In this document: positions 36,931 to 49,752 of the stretch, piece after piece | Position numbering within the stretch: position 1 is the stretch's first letter | Layout: the number at the start of each line of letters is the position of its first letter | Source: Mactromeris polynyma | Lineage: Eukaryota > Mollusca > Bivalvia > Venerida > Mactridae | Assembly: GCA_032209605.1 (NCBI GenBank) | Contig: JASFXZ010000009.1 | Coordinates: 11,643,553 to 11,707,552 of the forward strand | Length of the DNA: 64,000 nt | Reading direction: 5' to 3' | Program-made: the position numbers and the translations under genes | Notes under the pieces: generated by a model | Seen by the model: only the letters and a program-made list of their open reading frames with translations | Told to the model about the DNA's origin: nothing | Database searches by the model: none

Positions 36931-38847
36931 ACAAAAAGAAAACAAGTCTCCAATTGAACGGGAAAAAAACATTTTATTTAAAAAACGTCTGACATTTAAT
37001 CACTACTATTCTTAAATATTTTACCATTTTTTATCTCATTGTAGATATATTTATTTCTTGTAATGGCCCGGTGTGGTTGATTTTGTCACTATTGCAATAT
37101 TCTCGTCGGGTTTCAATATCATTGCTATTGAATTGAACTATGATATATACTTAATTAAATGTATATTTATAATAGTATAATTTTGATGGTACATTTCGAG
37201 TAACGGACTGTAAATAGAAATTATGGAACTAATTAGCTAACAATATTAAATTGACAATATAAGTATACTGATTAGGAATGAGTGCGTTGTGATACTTATC
37301 GTCGTATTTTATGTTTTCAATGAATTGACAGAAATAACAAGTCATTGTTTTAGCTTTTGTTGAAGATGATGACAATAATTAAACAGACATCAGCTATACA
37401 GTGTAACATTTCCTGTACAAATAACCTGAACCCTGAGCAATAAAAAAGTTAAATATCAACAAACAGTTTTAATAGAATAAGATAATTATCTTCATTCTTT
37501 TCTTTTATTAATGGTAATTATGATTAGCTTTGTATTGCATTGAACTGTGGTTAACCCTATCTGTCAGCTATAAAATACATATTCCATTCGGCTGAGGGCA
37601 GTAACATCAACTATCATGCATTCCATATTGGATTATTTGTTAAACGTTAATTGACCTTTCGCGAAACTACTTAATCACGATTTTGTTTCATCCGTTTCAA
37701 TTGTTGTATTCACATCAAGTCAATTGTTCATAGTAATTCATGCTTTCCAACCTCATAAATAATTAATACAATTCATTAGTCATTGGATAGAAATGATAAA
37801 TTCTTGGAAAATTTCTGTTACTATATAAGTAGATATTAATGTGAGACAAACATTTGGCGATTCGGCGATTTCAGACTTTCCGTCGGCGAATGTTGTGGAA
37901 ACACTGATATGAGAATATATACATGCAATAATCAAGTAATTGAGTGCAGATATACTTCATTGAACGAAAACAAATTTCAGCTCGTTAGTATGTTCATAAC
38001 TTTTATAAAATTCGTGAAAATTCAAAACGTGTCCACGTCGAAAATACCTTTCTGCACATAAATATCGCGCGTATTCGGTCGATATACTATTCTCTACGTA
38101 TTATCATTGAAAAAGATTGATGAATGCCCAACTCAGAGATAAGCATATTTTTTCACTTGAGGTATTTCGGATTCAAAATTAGTTGAGAAAACCGTTATTG
38201 TGTACACTTCATACTTCGGTCATTATTTTCCAAAGCATGTTTTTGTTGGCTGAACTCCTCTTCACGTGTTAACGCTCGTACTCGAGTAAATACAATACGC
38301 GACTATACATGTACGACTGGCAGAGGCCAAGACGAAGTTATCAAACAAACGGTTGTAATAAAACAATAGAATAACATGTAAGTTTCTATTTGATGCAAAT
38401 TGAAAACAACACAAATAAATATTTATATGGTATTTTAAATATTATTTAATCGCTTTTGATGTTTCAAATATTTGATCGGAAATCCAGTAATTACATGAAG
38501 ACAAATAGTTCAGACAAATGTGAATATCTGGGCCTCTATCAACTTTAGTCCAGTTTAGCCTGTTTTGTTTGGTAGCTCATTAGCAAGTATGCCTTTAGTC
38601 ACGAGAAAGGTATGTATAATTACCGGAGATGGATTTGCATTGAATGAACAGATGTGATTAACAAGTTCGCATGTCTGTTTATAATCGGAGTCTAGGTTAG
38701 AGATGTAATTGTATAAAGTATACCACGATAAGTTGAGAGTGACGTCATGCAATGTTTACATGGTTTGACCACCTTTATTTATCAAAATAGGTAAATCATA
38801 TAACAAGCAAAACTATTCATTGTGATATTGATTTCATTAAACTAACA
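36931..38847. other. AT-rich spacer, no feature seen
   Basis: No coding signal or repeat recognised. Confidence 0.5.
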
Positions 38848-38940
38848 GCCGTGATAGCTCAGATGGTTACAGTGAGTGCGCGCCTTACAATGCTAATTAT
38901 GCTTTTTAGTTTTGGGTCCGAGTTCGACACCATCGGGAGG
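38848..38940 (+). repeat. tRNA-derived SINE head
   Basis: A-box TAGCTCAGATGG at 38855-38866 and B-box GAGTTCGACAC at 38920-38930. The spacing is about 20 bp longer than in a normal tRNA, so this is a derived or interrupted tRNA sequence. The downstream body is not recognised. Confidence 0.6.
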
Positions 38941-39490
38941 TAGTTGTTTTTTCATTACAATATTATATATTTCGTTGGTCATTTACAGTTGTACTTACAC
39001 GACTTATACTAATTAATGTTCGCTCGAATATCATTAATTAAAAACATTGTATAGCATGTGTAATTATAAGCTATTTAGTAATAACGATATGGTTTCATGA
39101 TTTTTCAAGTGCACGAACTCATCGTGCAGTAGATTTAGATGTACATTTATCGCTACAAACTCACAGTATATGGAACAAAGTACGCTCCACACAGCGCTTT
39201 GATTCCACTACCGTTACATTCACCCGCAGAGGGTGAATATGAAGGTATCGGAATAAGCTCCCGATGCTAAAGGAGAGTAGGAACAAAGTTGATATGGCTA
39301 CTTAACAACGTAAGGGGTTCAACTGAACATTTTAGCAACGACGCTATAGCCATCATAAAACACGTTGGATTTAACGACAAAGCAATTAGACGATTACAAA
39401 CAAAACAAAATAAACAGACAGAAACGAATAACAACAAGTAATTGATAAGCACTGATTAATGGATAAAAATTCATATTGTCTATACAAATG
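38941..39490. other. AT-rich spacer between two SINE heads
   Basis: Nothing definite. It may hold diverged SINE bodies of either neighbour. Confidence 0.4.
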
Positions 39491-39575
39491 GGAGGCAGGG
39501 ATGTGTCTCGAACTCACACCCTATAAATTGGTCGAAGTTGCTAGTCAGAAGCGCTACCAATTGAGCTATTGCTAC
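39491..39575 (-). repeat. tRNA-derived SINE head
   Basis: Minus strand: GTAGCAATAGCTCAATTGG (A-box), AGCGCTTCTGACTAGCAACT, then GTGTGAGTTCGAGACACATC (B-box). A- to B-box spacing is about 53 bp, longer than a standard tRNA. The flanking CCCTGCC may be a remnant acceptor strand. Confidence 0.62.
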
Positions 39576-39837
39576 TGTCTACTTGGAGCGATATTTCATC
39601 AATATTTAATACTAATTATAAAGATAATAGGCATGATAATGACCGTAAGCTGCTTTACATGTATTGGAAAGTGGGTATGGTCGTGTTTACTATCGACTTA
39701 TCTTAACTTATTTATTTTCTAGATTCGACTCAAACCTTGTTTATAGTTTATGTTTACATACTCATAGAACAAACAATCACATGTATCTTAGTATAGTGCT
39801 GATTTATCAACAACTACTGCATAAATATGTTACCTGC

Positions 39838-40140
39838 TTCATTACATTTCAAAGTAGGTATATTTCGTATTTTTCTGTGAGCTTGCTGGAGAAAAGCCGC
39901 GATTGTGTTTTGATAGAAAAGTAAAATGCTGTTAGATTGACCTCGAACAGTTGAATGAACTTTCAGGACCGATCCATGCCAATTTAGGTAAGGAAATGCG
40001 TTTGGATTATTTTTCTATCAAAACACAACCACGGCGTTTTCTCCGTCAAGCTCACGGACACACACGAACAATTCAATACACCTATTTTGAAACGTAATGG
40101 TCGTAATGTTTATACGTTCGCGGTTAAAAAAACCGCATTA
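39838..40140. repeat. Inverted-arm element (foldback), copy 1
   Basis: The left arm (about 39838-39925) contains CTGGAGAAAAGCCGCGATTG and TGTTTTGATAGAAAAGTAAA. The right arm (about 40003-40105) contains TTTTTCTATCAAAACACAAC and GGCGTTTTCTCCGTCAAGCT. The arms pair over about 80 bp with gaps, around a spacer carrying GTTAGATTGACCTCGAAC. Spacer and right arm recur in order at 57676-57930. Confidence 0.8.
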
Positions 40141-40260
40141 TAAATTAAAAAAACCCAGCTGCAATAGCATTACTCACCAAAAGTGACATGCATCGATCAT
40201 GAATGTTCACACACGTGTTCGCGGTCAATACTTGCTATGTAGGTGTATTTGTTCATGTCT

Positions 40261-40310
40261 CATTGTACTTTGTATGTGGCATTCCTCGACCTTGTAGCCA
40301 CTTTTATTCG
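40261..40310 (+). repeat. Dispersed family A, diverged terminal fragment
   Basis: CTTTGTATGTGGCATTCCTC then CCTTGTAGCCACTTTTATTC, a poor match to the constant end. Confidence 0.45.
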
Positions 40311-42674
40311 CCAGACATTGCGGAACTAACCGTACATTATTATTACATTCCGAAATAACGTTATCAAATACCAACTACTCAATAGCACCATTACGGTAGG
40401 TGTTTTGACGCGATATGCAATATATACCAATTTGGGGGTATCTTTAATTAGTTTATGAATATGAACAAAGAGTAAAACTGTGAAATCAGAAACACCAAAG
40501 GAACGTAAGTAAATGTATAAAGGAATAATTTGCCAGCGCCCCCCCCCCCACCACAAATAAAACTGGTAAGTTTGTTCAGCGTTATATATACGTGAAGCGG
40601 AATAATAATTTACTTACCCTATCGACAAATGATTTACCTTTAAAGCATAACAATACAATGAGCGATATTTGGTGGTTTTTCTTTAGAATGAACGAGATAG
40701 CTCTTAGATTGCTGTTGGCGTCCCCCAGACACCCCCTACTCAGACAAGAGACATCTATGATTGACGCCACCTAACTGAAAAGCCTATATTCACGCATGCG
40801 TTCTATAAAATAAATTGAATGATCTCAGTTTTATACACAATTTTCGTACAAACGCAATCTGTTACAAAGTTACGGTCTGGTGCCTTTATCAAAAAGCTTT
40901 ACGATTTACGCAATTACAAATGTGTCATTTTTCATGAAAAGATATAACCAATACAATGATTCTTATTCATAGTCGAGCAAATGGAAAGTAGCTAAGAAAT
41001 TCGCTTCGATACTTGATAAAGACTTTACGCCGAGTGTTGTAAACGGTGTAAATGTCGTAAATCCCTAAGGATTGTCGATGTTCAATTTATTTGACAATCT
41101 TAAGCATTCGCAAGTCGTCGACATTGTCGAGCGTTGATGCGTTAAAGGTGCGACCATATTTCTGTGTCTGCAATTCACCATGACTTCAAGCGCTTGAAGT
41201 TGCGCCAACAGAAAAGTTCTTCAGTGCAATAAATATCATTATCATTCGAATTTTTCCAAGTTCATTATCCTTTTCGTTTTAAAATCGTGCTCTCTTAAAA
41301 AAGCAGTAAATCGTCATAAATGGACACTCGATGCAATGTTTTAACTAAGAAATCAAATTGGATTGACGATTAATCTTTGTCGAGCTTTTTGTGGTTGTTT
41401 TTTTTCGTCAAGTATCGGTTCAAATAAATCACGAATAATTTATTAACTACTGTAAAATGGATGTCAAATGTTTATTGCGACAGTTCTTCCAGTTAGTGAT
41501 TCTGTGTCAGATCTGGATGCGACAACAAAACACTCTGTCTAAGTTGTTTTGGAGGGGTACTGCCTAATATCAAAGTTTGAATCTTTAATTAAAAAAAATC
41601 CCCAACATCACTTTCAAATATTTTTCTAGATTAAGAATTTCGATGGGTGTTTTTTTGAATAACAAACAGAAGTATCATTTGTCCAGCTATATACACTGAA
41701 GCACACCATACAATTCCGTGGTATTATAAGGGCAGAGTTGTGGGAATGCTCCACTGGAAAGTCACACGTTTGATTACATTCTAAATAACTTAAATGTTAT
41801 TTGTCTACAGAGGCTGAAGCAAACTAACAGTACTGCTGTCTTATTGATATCTTTGATTTTTCAGAGATCCTGAATGACGTTTCCAATGGATTATGACGCC
41901 CTTGCGTTTGCTGAAGAGGACTGTTTAAAGCGGATAAAAGAATATGAACCTCAACAAGGTTAGTAAGCATAAGCACATTTGTACGCCTTATGTGGTACAG
42001 CGACAGACAAAATATACTACTTATATGTTTTGTTTGTAGACGTTTTGGAAAGGTGCCCTCACGTTTGTCGTAGTCATCATTTATTTCAGTATTTAATAGT
42101 CTCAATGTAAAATCATATGAAAAGTTATAATAGCAGTAACGAACAATAAACTACGTGTCTTCTTTCTTTCTGTCAATTAACGTGATTTGAGACATCAATG
42201 TGCCAGTCATTAATAAGGCAATTACTTACTAAGTGATGTTTTGCGGCTTTCTGAACAAGATCGTTGTCCGGCGTAATTCTTTATGAAATAAGTAAGTCCG
42301 ATGATTAAATAGCAACCTTCAGACGGGGTGGTGCAGGTGTTCAGTGGGTAATCTTACTTCATAAGACCATCAGGGAACAGAACAATCACATTTGTAAAGC
42401 AATTAACTTATGCGACGCGTGGACCCAATGAGAACAAATTAATACAATAGTTATGATATAATACTAGAATTAATATGCTATACAAAGCGTAGGAACATAT
42501 GTCTCTGTATGACAAGTTGCGTATCAAGATATTAAGTTAATTCTAAGATATACATCACTTACATTTTATGAAGAAGTTCCAATAACTTATAATTGTTCTG
42601 TACAGATATGTTAGATTAAGCCTGGAGTGGTTGTAAACGCGGTCATAATCTTGCACTATCATCCACATCCGTTA
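40311..42674. other. AT-rich spacer, no feature seen
   Basis: A short C9 run at about 40541. No gene recognised. Confidence 0.5.
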
Positions 42675-42840
42675 ATGAATCAGTATTGTGTCGTCGCATG
42701 CTAGCTAACATGGCTTTGCTATTTGCATATCGGTGTTGTGAAAACCAATCAAATCTTACGTTTACAGCTAAACCAACTTCTCTGCTACTGAACAACTTTT
42801 GTAACATAGACGCGGATTGGTTTTGATCCTTTTTCAATAT
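42675..42840. repeat. Dispersed family C, copy 1
   Basis: Shares GTTGTGAAAACCAATCAAAT, CTAAACCAACTTCTCT, GAACAAC and GATTGGTT blocks, in order, with 58085-58215. Function unknown. Confidence 0.65.
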
Positions 42841-43914
42841 TTTGTGTCACATCTTTATTGCTGGTAATCAATATTGACATTGAATGCAAATGGCTATTTA
42901 TTTGTTGTCTATCATTTATCTGATCGTGTGTATATTTAAAGGAACATGTTTATGCACTTAGGACACCAAAGTCTGCCTCCGCTACGCTACGTATTGGAAA
43001 AATGGATAAAAGGGGTTTCCGACGATTGTGCTGTGGTCCAAATACAGTGTAACTATGTAAAATCGAACTAGTTAGTGTATTGACAGCATTAATAAATATC
43101 AATAGAGTTGATTATTTTGCAATTAATAAAACTTAGAAACTTATGATCATCCTGAGAGTGAGAACAAAGGTCGACAAATCAAGATGGCGGATATTATGTT
43201 TTCATGAAAATGCAGAGTATGTGCACTTTACGTACTGCTTTTATCTCTTTCGTTAATTGTCATGACATGTTTTAATAAATGCGTGAACGAAATTTCATTT
43301 GTTTCGTGATAGGAAATTGAACAAATTAGTCTTTCTTGGATTTACAGACTAAATATGTTACTGTTGAAATGACATTTTATTTAAAAGCACTTAGCGTTCT
43401 AATCTATTACAAACATTTCGGAAATAAATTGACAGTTTCTATTTTTTAGTTTTATCCAAACATTTTGCGGGGGAAATGTTAAAACAGCTAGGTATTCCTT
43501 GTTAAGTTCATCTACTATTAATACATTTTTCTCTGATAAAAGAGCCACAGACGCATTTCAATGCATTCGATTTAAGCCCCTAGGCTTTTTATTAAGCTAA
43601 ACGTTGATGCACTTTAGAAGTGTCATGGATGTGGAACTTATGCCAATTATTGCAAAATCAAAATATATACCTGAGACGGCCCCTTTTCTTCAGGACATAT
43701 TGCTTTTTGTATACACGAAAACACTGATATTTACAAGGGTATTTGTGGCAGTCTCTGAGAATTTTGGCCCAAATGGCATGTCTGGGCGAAATTGTGCTAT
43801 TGACATTTCTGAACGCAGGGATATTTGTAGGTCACTCCAAAACAAAAATGTATTACAAAACGACATTTTTAGGGAATTACAGCACAGTTAATATGGTCAT
43901 CAAGACTAGATCTA
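42841..43914. other. AT-rich spacer, no feature seen
   Basis: Short open frames at 43604-43979 match nothing I recognise. Confidence 0.45.
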
Positions 43915-44886
43915 CGAGGGTCATGCAAAAAGTTCTGTCACTAATGGGCTTCCGTAGTTTTATCCCAGGTATTTTTTAAAACGCTTCATTGCACTTGAAT
44001 GGTGTGTCCAATAGCTAACGATATCCGTTCATTTTGTGCAAATTGCTTTTCAAATGACCGAGTTATTTTAAATTGAAATACATGCAGTCATATACACTGA
44101 CCAATTTACTTTTCACATTGTAAAATGGACGAAAAGACTGAAATTCGTAGCTATATTAAATGCCGCATTAAGCTTGATGGAGATATTTGATGAATTGTGT
44201 GGTATATATGGACCTCAGGCCATTTCAATGCGCACATGTTTTAGGTGGGTTAAAGCTTTTAAAGCTTGGAAATTATCTGTCGAAGATGATACCCGTTCTG
44301 GTAGGCCTAAAACCTCTGTTTCCAAGGCAAACATCGCTGCTGTAAAAGTTGTGGTCGAACAGGATGCACGATTGTCGGTGAAAGATATAGCCTTGTCCAT
44401 CTGGTCATACAGTCACTGGACGATTCTACAAGAACTCTGTACTGAAGAAAGTGAAAGAGTTTTACAATAAGAACTGTCCAAGCAAAGGATGGTAAGGAGT
44501 CCATCTTATACACGACAAGGCCTCCTCTCACAAGTGCGAGGTTGTTAAGTCTTTTTTGGCTTCTGAAAAGGTGGAAGTTGTAAACCATCCGCCTTATTCA
44601 CCTGACCTGAGTCCCTGTGACTTTTTTTTATTTCCAAGGCTTAAGAAAATGCTTTCTGGAAAGAAATATAAGTCCAGAAGTTCTCCTGGTAGCGCCATTT
44701 ATCAGTGTCTCCAACAGATGCCAAAAGAAGACTATTTATCTGCTTTTCGCGATTGGGTAAAAAGGTTACAAAAATGTGTTTCGGTAAAGGGGGAATACTT
44801 TGAAGGTTTGTAATAAAAATAGTTTTGATAAAACGTAGCACTTAAGAAATCCGAACCCAGTGACAGAACTTTTTGCATGACCCTCG
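43915..44886 (+). mobile_element. Internally deleted mariner with intact terminal repeats
   Basis: The outer 28 bp at 43915-43942 (starting CGAGGGTCATGCAAAAAG) are an exact inverted match to 44859-44886. TA dinucleotides flank both ends (43913-43914 and 44887-44888), the expected mariner target duplication. The 972-bp length is shorter than the usual 1.3 kb because of an internal deletion in the transposase. Ends of this quality could in principle still be recognised by a related active transposase. Confidence 0.95.
44125..44813 (+). pseudogene. Mariner transposase, deleted and frameshifted
   Basis: The start is ATG at 44125, with MDEKTEIRSYIKCRIKLDG, then a frameshift near 44180 into ISMRTCFRWVKAFKAWKLSV and DDTRSGRPKTSVSKANIAAV, the DNA-binding half. 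After SVKDIAL at about 44396 roughly 100 codons are missing, including the region with the first catalytic Asp. The frame then reads VTGRFYKNSVLKKVKEFYNK, an in-frame TAA, LIHDKASSHKCEVV (second Asp), HPPYSPDLSPCDFFLFPRLK (third Asp) and the family C-terminus SVKGEYFEGL. Mariner transposases use a DD34D triad. With the first Asp gone, this product cannot be catalytic. Confidence 0.92.
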
Positions 44887-44888
44887 TA

Positions 44889-45559
44889 TAAAACTGCCCG
44901 AGTTTAACAAATTTATACAGCAAATATGTTTTCAGATACAATAATATTTTACAAATAAATGTATATTATTCATTTCCTGAAGAAAAGGGACCGTCTCATT
45001 GTTTACCGATACTTGTTATGCCTCTGCTCGCCGCTGTATCATAAATCTTTTACTGAAATGTTTCAACTAGCTGTTGCAATGACTTAGAAAACATGACGTC
45101 ATCTTTATTGCGTTTTTCTCAGAAAAGAGGCTCAGTGCTTTAGCGCCAAAAATCACAATTCTTGAAAATATCCCTATTTAAACAATTATAGCATATATAT
45201 CCTGTAATTTAAGTAATAAATGGTAGAATAGTGAGTTACTGGTAGACCGCACAGCAGACAAAGTTTAAAAAAATCATTGGTTTATTTTTGCCCCAATTAT
45301 ATACTATAGGAATATTACCGTATTTTGCCATCACGGGTACCATCAGAAAATCACATGCTTTAGCAGCATCCTACATAAATTCTAAACATCAAATACATCT
45401 CGTTATAAAATTTGCATGTTTGTTCTCATATCTTAGTTTAAACAGACATGAACGTTCATCGAATGAAACTGATAGTGCGTTGAACTAATTTGGTTACATT
45501 TCTGGAGTTTCATAATCACAGTGCAGTCATGTATGCTAATTTACATACGTCACATGATA
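44889..45559. other. AT-rich spacer, no feature seen
   Basis: Nothing recognised. Confidence 0.5.
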
Positions 45560-45735
45560 AAGAGATACACTCAAGGATTTCTCGAGTGAATTATTCGGAC
45601 ACTTGACATTGACTCCAGGTACACTCAAGTGTCGTTTCTGAATACCGATTTAGTAGACTCGTATTAAATTAAGCAAAATTATTGTATTTCTGTGTTTTAA
45701 TTAAGAGTTAAACAAACAGATATGTTTGTCTTGAT
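45560..45735 (+). repeat. Dispersed family D, copy 1
   Basis: Shares GGATTTCTCGAG, CACTTGACATTGACTCCAGG, TACACTCAAGTGTCGTTTCT and TTAAATTAAGCA blocks, in order, with 54770-54900. Confidence 0.72.
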
Positions 45736-46264
45736 CAATGTATTAGCCACATTAATGTTGCTATTATTTCTTATTGGCTAGTATAATTATTCAGATGAAT
45801 AAAACAAGTGATCATTAGTTTGATTTGTGAAAAGTCAGTTTTCTAGAACGATGTGAATAAAGAGATTAACATACGCTACATGGAACACATGGCCTTTCAT
45901 TCTTTGTCGCTTTATTAATGTTAATGCAAGTATTGTTTCTAAAATAGTGTATAAACTATGTCCGTCGAAGACGTGCTCAATTGTAACAATTATCTGCAAC
46001 ATTTCTTTTTCTGCAATCATTTTAGTCGGTAATGTGTCTGTTAATTGTTAACAGGTTTGTTCATAAAAACAGAGATGAAGATTTCATGAATTGTACTGAA
46101 TCAGGTTTGATAATCATTCGAAACAAGCAAATTCGTTGAATTGTTATCCCCGCCAAAATAGCAAAATTAATTGAAATACAAATCAATGCGCCTCGAAAAA
46201 AATAATATTGTTAAAGAAAGCCGTTGAGGACATAAAATAATTAATATTTCATCAGCTCGATTTT
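45736..46264. other. AT-rich spacer, no feature seen
   Basis: Nothing recognised. Confidence 0.5.
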
Positions 46265-46925
46265 GTCATGTGTCCCTCGAAGAAGTGGGTATTTAAGGTT
46301 ATGGCATGTGATATGCATCATTCCCCAGACTGATGGACAGACAACCCGAAATCATAATAGTGTGACCAACCATTACGAGATTTGTAAGAAGCAAAGGGCT
46401 TTAACTCTCCTATTCTCGAGTGGATTCGTGGGGCATTTGATATGCATCATTCCCATTGCCATTATTATATATATTCAAATTTCAATGAAATCTGACCAAC
46501 CAGTACCAAGATATTGTTCAAGACTGATATTTTCCATAGAGTACATAGTCATTTGAAATAAAAAAGGGCCCTAACTCTGTCATACATTGGTTGATTGCAA
46601 TAGTATTTAATATGCATCATGCCCAGACCCATTTATATATTCATAAAAAGTTTCAATGAAATCTGTCCGATCAGTTCCAAGATATGGCTCCGGAGAGATT
46701 TTGTTCCTATAGAAAATGCGTTATTGAAAGTAACAAAGGGCCATACTTCTGTCATTCATAGGTGGATTGTGAACCCTTTAGATGGACATCATTCCCATAC
46801 CCATATACATAGAACGTTAAAATAAAATCCGTCCTACCAGTACCGAGATTATGGCACCAGACGAAAAAAGTGTGACAGACGGAAGGACGGAAGGACGGAA
46901 AGACGGAAAGACGGATAGACGGTCA
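46265..46925 (+). repeat. Degenerate tandem repeat of about 130-170 bp, ending in GACG microsatellite
   Basis: About four diverged units share TGCATCATTCCC (about 46315, 46444, 46612, altered at 46784), AAAGGGC then TAACTCT, and TTTCAATGAAATCTG-CC. The right edge is a microsatellite of GACGGAAG and GACGGAAA words at about 46873-46922. An array of such units closed by a GACG/GGAC microsatellite is typical of bivalve non-autonomous elements. Confidence 0.85.
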
Positions 46926-47307
46926 TGTATTCATGCAACACTTTTATGATACATTATACTGTAGTTTACATTTGTATCTGAAATTAACTTGACTATTTCA
47001 CGTGGTTTGATGATTTTTTGTTTTTCTAAGTACAATAAAATTGACTTTTATCACTCAAGCTATTATTGCTGTACATGTTCGATTAGATTACAATTTAGTC
47101 GCAAAAAAGTAACTACATTGTTATACATCAATAACTCAATTTAATCTAGTATTATAAGTTTCAAATTTTGTTAGTACAAACAAATAACTAACACACGTAT
47201 AACGTATTACAGTGTATATGATAATATGCGTTCATAAAATACCATCAATATTCTAAGTGCAAACAATGATTGTCGAAAATTTAATGTAGTTTAAATCCGT
47301 TTGAGCG
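46926..47307. other. AT-rich spacer, no feature seen
   Basis: Nothing recognised. Confidence 0.5.
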
Positions 47308-47400
47308 TAATACAGTGTTCCCTCTCTTGAGCAACATTTTGCGGAGACCAGCCAAGTGTTTGTTGTAGAGAGGGAGTTGTTGTAGAGAGGGAATGGTTTG
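47308..47400. repeat. Short repeat with hAT-like terminal word
   Basis: CAGTGTTCCCTCTCTTGAGC followed by two direct copies of GTTGTAGAGAGGGA. CAGTGTTCCCTC is similar in form to hAT-element ends, but no full element is visible. Confidence 0.35.
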
Positions 47401-48079
47401 TTGGGAGATGTGTGTTGATGTTTGGTATGAAAAGGTGTATAGTGGTGTTAATTTCAATACACATTAATAAACAGTCAGAAACAAATAACAAACACAGTAT
47501 GAACATGTGATTCATTATATTACATGTATTAGAAAATAAATACTTGTTTATGAAGTGAACTGAATGAAGTATCAGAACGATATGAAAGTGACCTAGTCAT
47601 AATGCCAAATTTCTTGCTCAAAATTAACCAATTACAGTTTGTCTAAACATTAATGAACGTAAACAATGAACGTGCACATCTTACGATTGCCGACACAATT
47701 ACGATCAAACACATTAAAGGGCACGTCCGACAAACACTCTTTGAGGTTAATAATACATACCTTAGGTGTGAACAACAATTGTCATCGAAGGGGCATTTAA
47801 TTGTTTCCAATTTACCAAATCGCTAATCCTGAACGTGTTTATTTACTCAATTACACATATGCCGATCTAACAATGCTGGTTCTCGTATTGTAATCGCTGT
47901 AGCGTATACAGCAACTTGAAAGCGGAAACCATTCATTATTCATTGAAAATGTAGAACAAAAATATCATCAAAATTATCGTTTCATTTCTTCGGTACATCC
48001 ATTTATAAACAAATACTTGTTGGATATACATCATACAGCAATTACGTCAATCATTAGACCATGAAAACCACGTCTACAT
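47401..48079. other. AT-rich spacer, no feature seen
   Basis: Nothing recognised. Confidence 0.5.
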
Positions 48080-48240
48080 TGACCGTTAGCTACTCCAGTG
48101 AGTCGAGTGTGAGTGAAGCTTGTGAATACAAAATATTCACTTGACCGACACTAACTCGACCATCATTCCAGCTGTACCATCGAACGTCACTTGAGTAGGG
48201 TATGAGTGGAGTGTAGGTTTCTGAATACGGCCGGGCCAAT
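48080..48240 (+). repeat. Dispersed family D, copy 2
   Basis: Shares ACTCCAGTGAGTCGAGTGTG, TTGTGAATAC, TGAGTGGAGTGTAGGTTTCT and GAATACGG with 57080-57210. Confidence 0.72.
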
Positions 48241-49752
48241 GATACAAAACAGATAGAGTACTCCCCCTGTACTAAATTATATACCCTCGTGTCTTCATAC
48301 TCTATGGATTAATACGTGTTGGCTACAACAGTATATTCAAACACAAAACAATATCTAACCCTCTACAGTCGGAGTTCAGTGAATACGGATATTTGTTTTG
48401 ATTAATAACGAATGAAGATAATGTGGTAGTATGTACTGTTTAATCAACTACTTGCCAATATTTAAGTTCAGTAATTATACAATAATGGCAAACTTGGAAT
48501 GAAAGGGGCAACATTGACGGCCTTCATTTATCTACATAAATATCCCACTATTAATGTATTGGTATGATTATAACACTACGTGAGAGGTAGAGCGGGGAAT
48601 GTTTTGTCATTCATTCAAGATACATAGACGAAATCCGAAATTCTCGAAAAAAAGGTGATTACCGCGGAACAAAAATAATTTAATTTTAGATCCATTGAAG
48701 TTCAGTCAGGCGTTAAGTCTTGTCTTTGTTTTCATCATGTTCCGAAGTAGGAACTATTATTGGTATAACATAGTACATGTAGCATATTGCTCTTCTGTGG
48801 GAGTATTTATCTACACAATGCCCCGCTTAATATTTCACCTTTTAGGTATCTAACTAATCAAATTATGGAAAAGAGAAGAAAAATTCATCGTTTCGTTTTA
48901 TTTAAATACGTCCTCAGGCAAACATAGCATTGTTCATTGGATTCAAACACAATATCTTGTATCTTACTACATTATCCGCATGCCCACGTATCGATAGGGA
49001 GTTGTACCGGATATGTGATTCAACGAGATATGCACCATATTTGATGCGCATTGTGCATTTGAAAACGAATAGGTGATGGTTGATAATATTACTATTTGTC
49101 GACCATATAATGTTTCCTGTGAATGCAAACATACTAATGTATTGCGAACCACTCTAGCTAATGATATTACTAAGGTTTCAATTATAATAATCAACCAAAT
49201 ACAGCGTATTATGATCAAATCTTAGAAAAAATAAATTTCTGTTTGTAAATGGAATAGTTCTAATGGGTTTGTTAATATGTTATTTGAGTCGCAAAACATT
49301 CTTTTAGCAGAATTCCGAGTATTTCCCATATATCCACTGGCGTGTAAAATAAGCAACTGTATGGAACAGTTAAAGATAGTCACATCTAATATTAGTACAC
49401 ACTTGTTGCGCATATTGACTCTTAGCCCCCCCCCCCCCCCCCTTACATTATTTATGCCACACGTTACTTGCTATGCGTTATAATAAATTAATACTTATCC
49501 CCGTACTAATAGATTTATGTCGTCTCTAGTATCTTTAAACACGATTTACGGTCGTGAACGTTGTGCAATTATTCAACCAAAAAAATGCTTCTTTCCGTTA
49601 TCCGACGATTTACAACAACTGTGCGATTCTCCTAATTGTACCATAGCTGCGCGTGAAGTTCTAGTGGATTATGTTCTTGAGAAACGTTCTGAGGAGAATA
49701 AATGCTTTTCGGGAAGTTGCAATCGTGAATTCGTTTATTTCTTCAGGATTAT
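48241..49752. other. AT-rich spacer with a C17 run
   Basis: A C17 homopolymer is at 49426-49442. A 81-codon open frame at 49517-49762 is not recognised. No genes identified. Confidence 0.45.
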
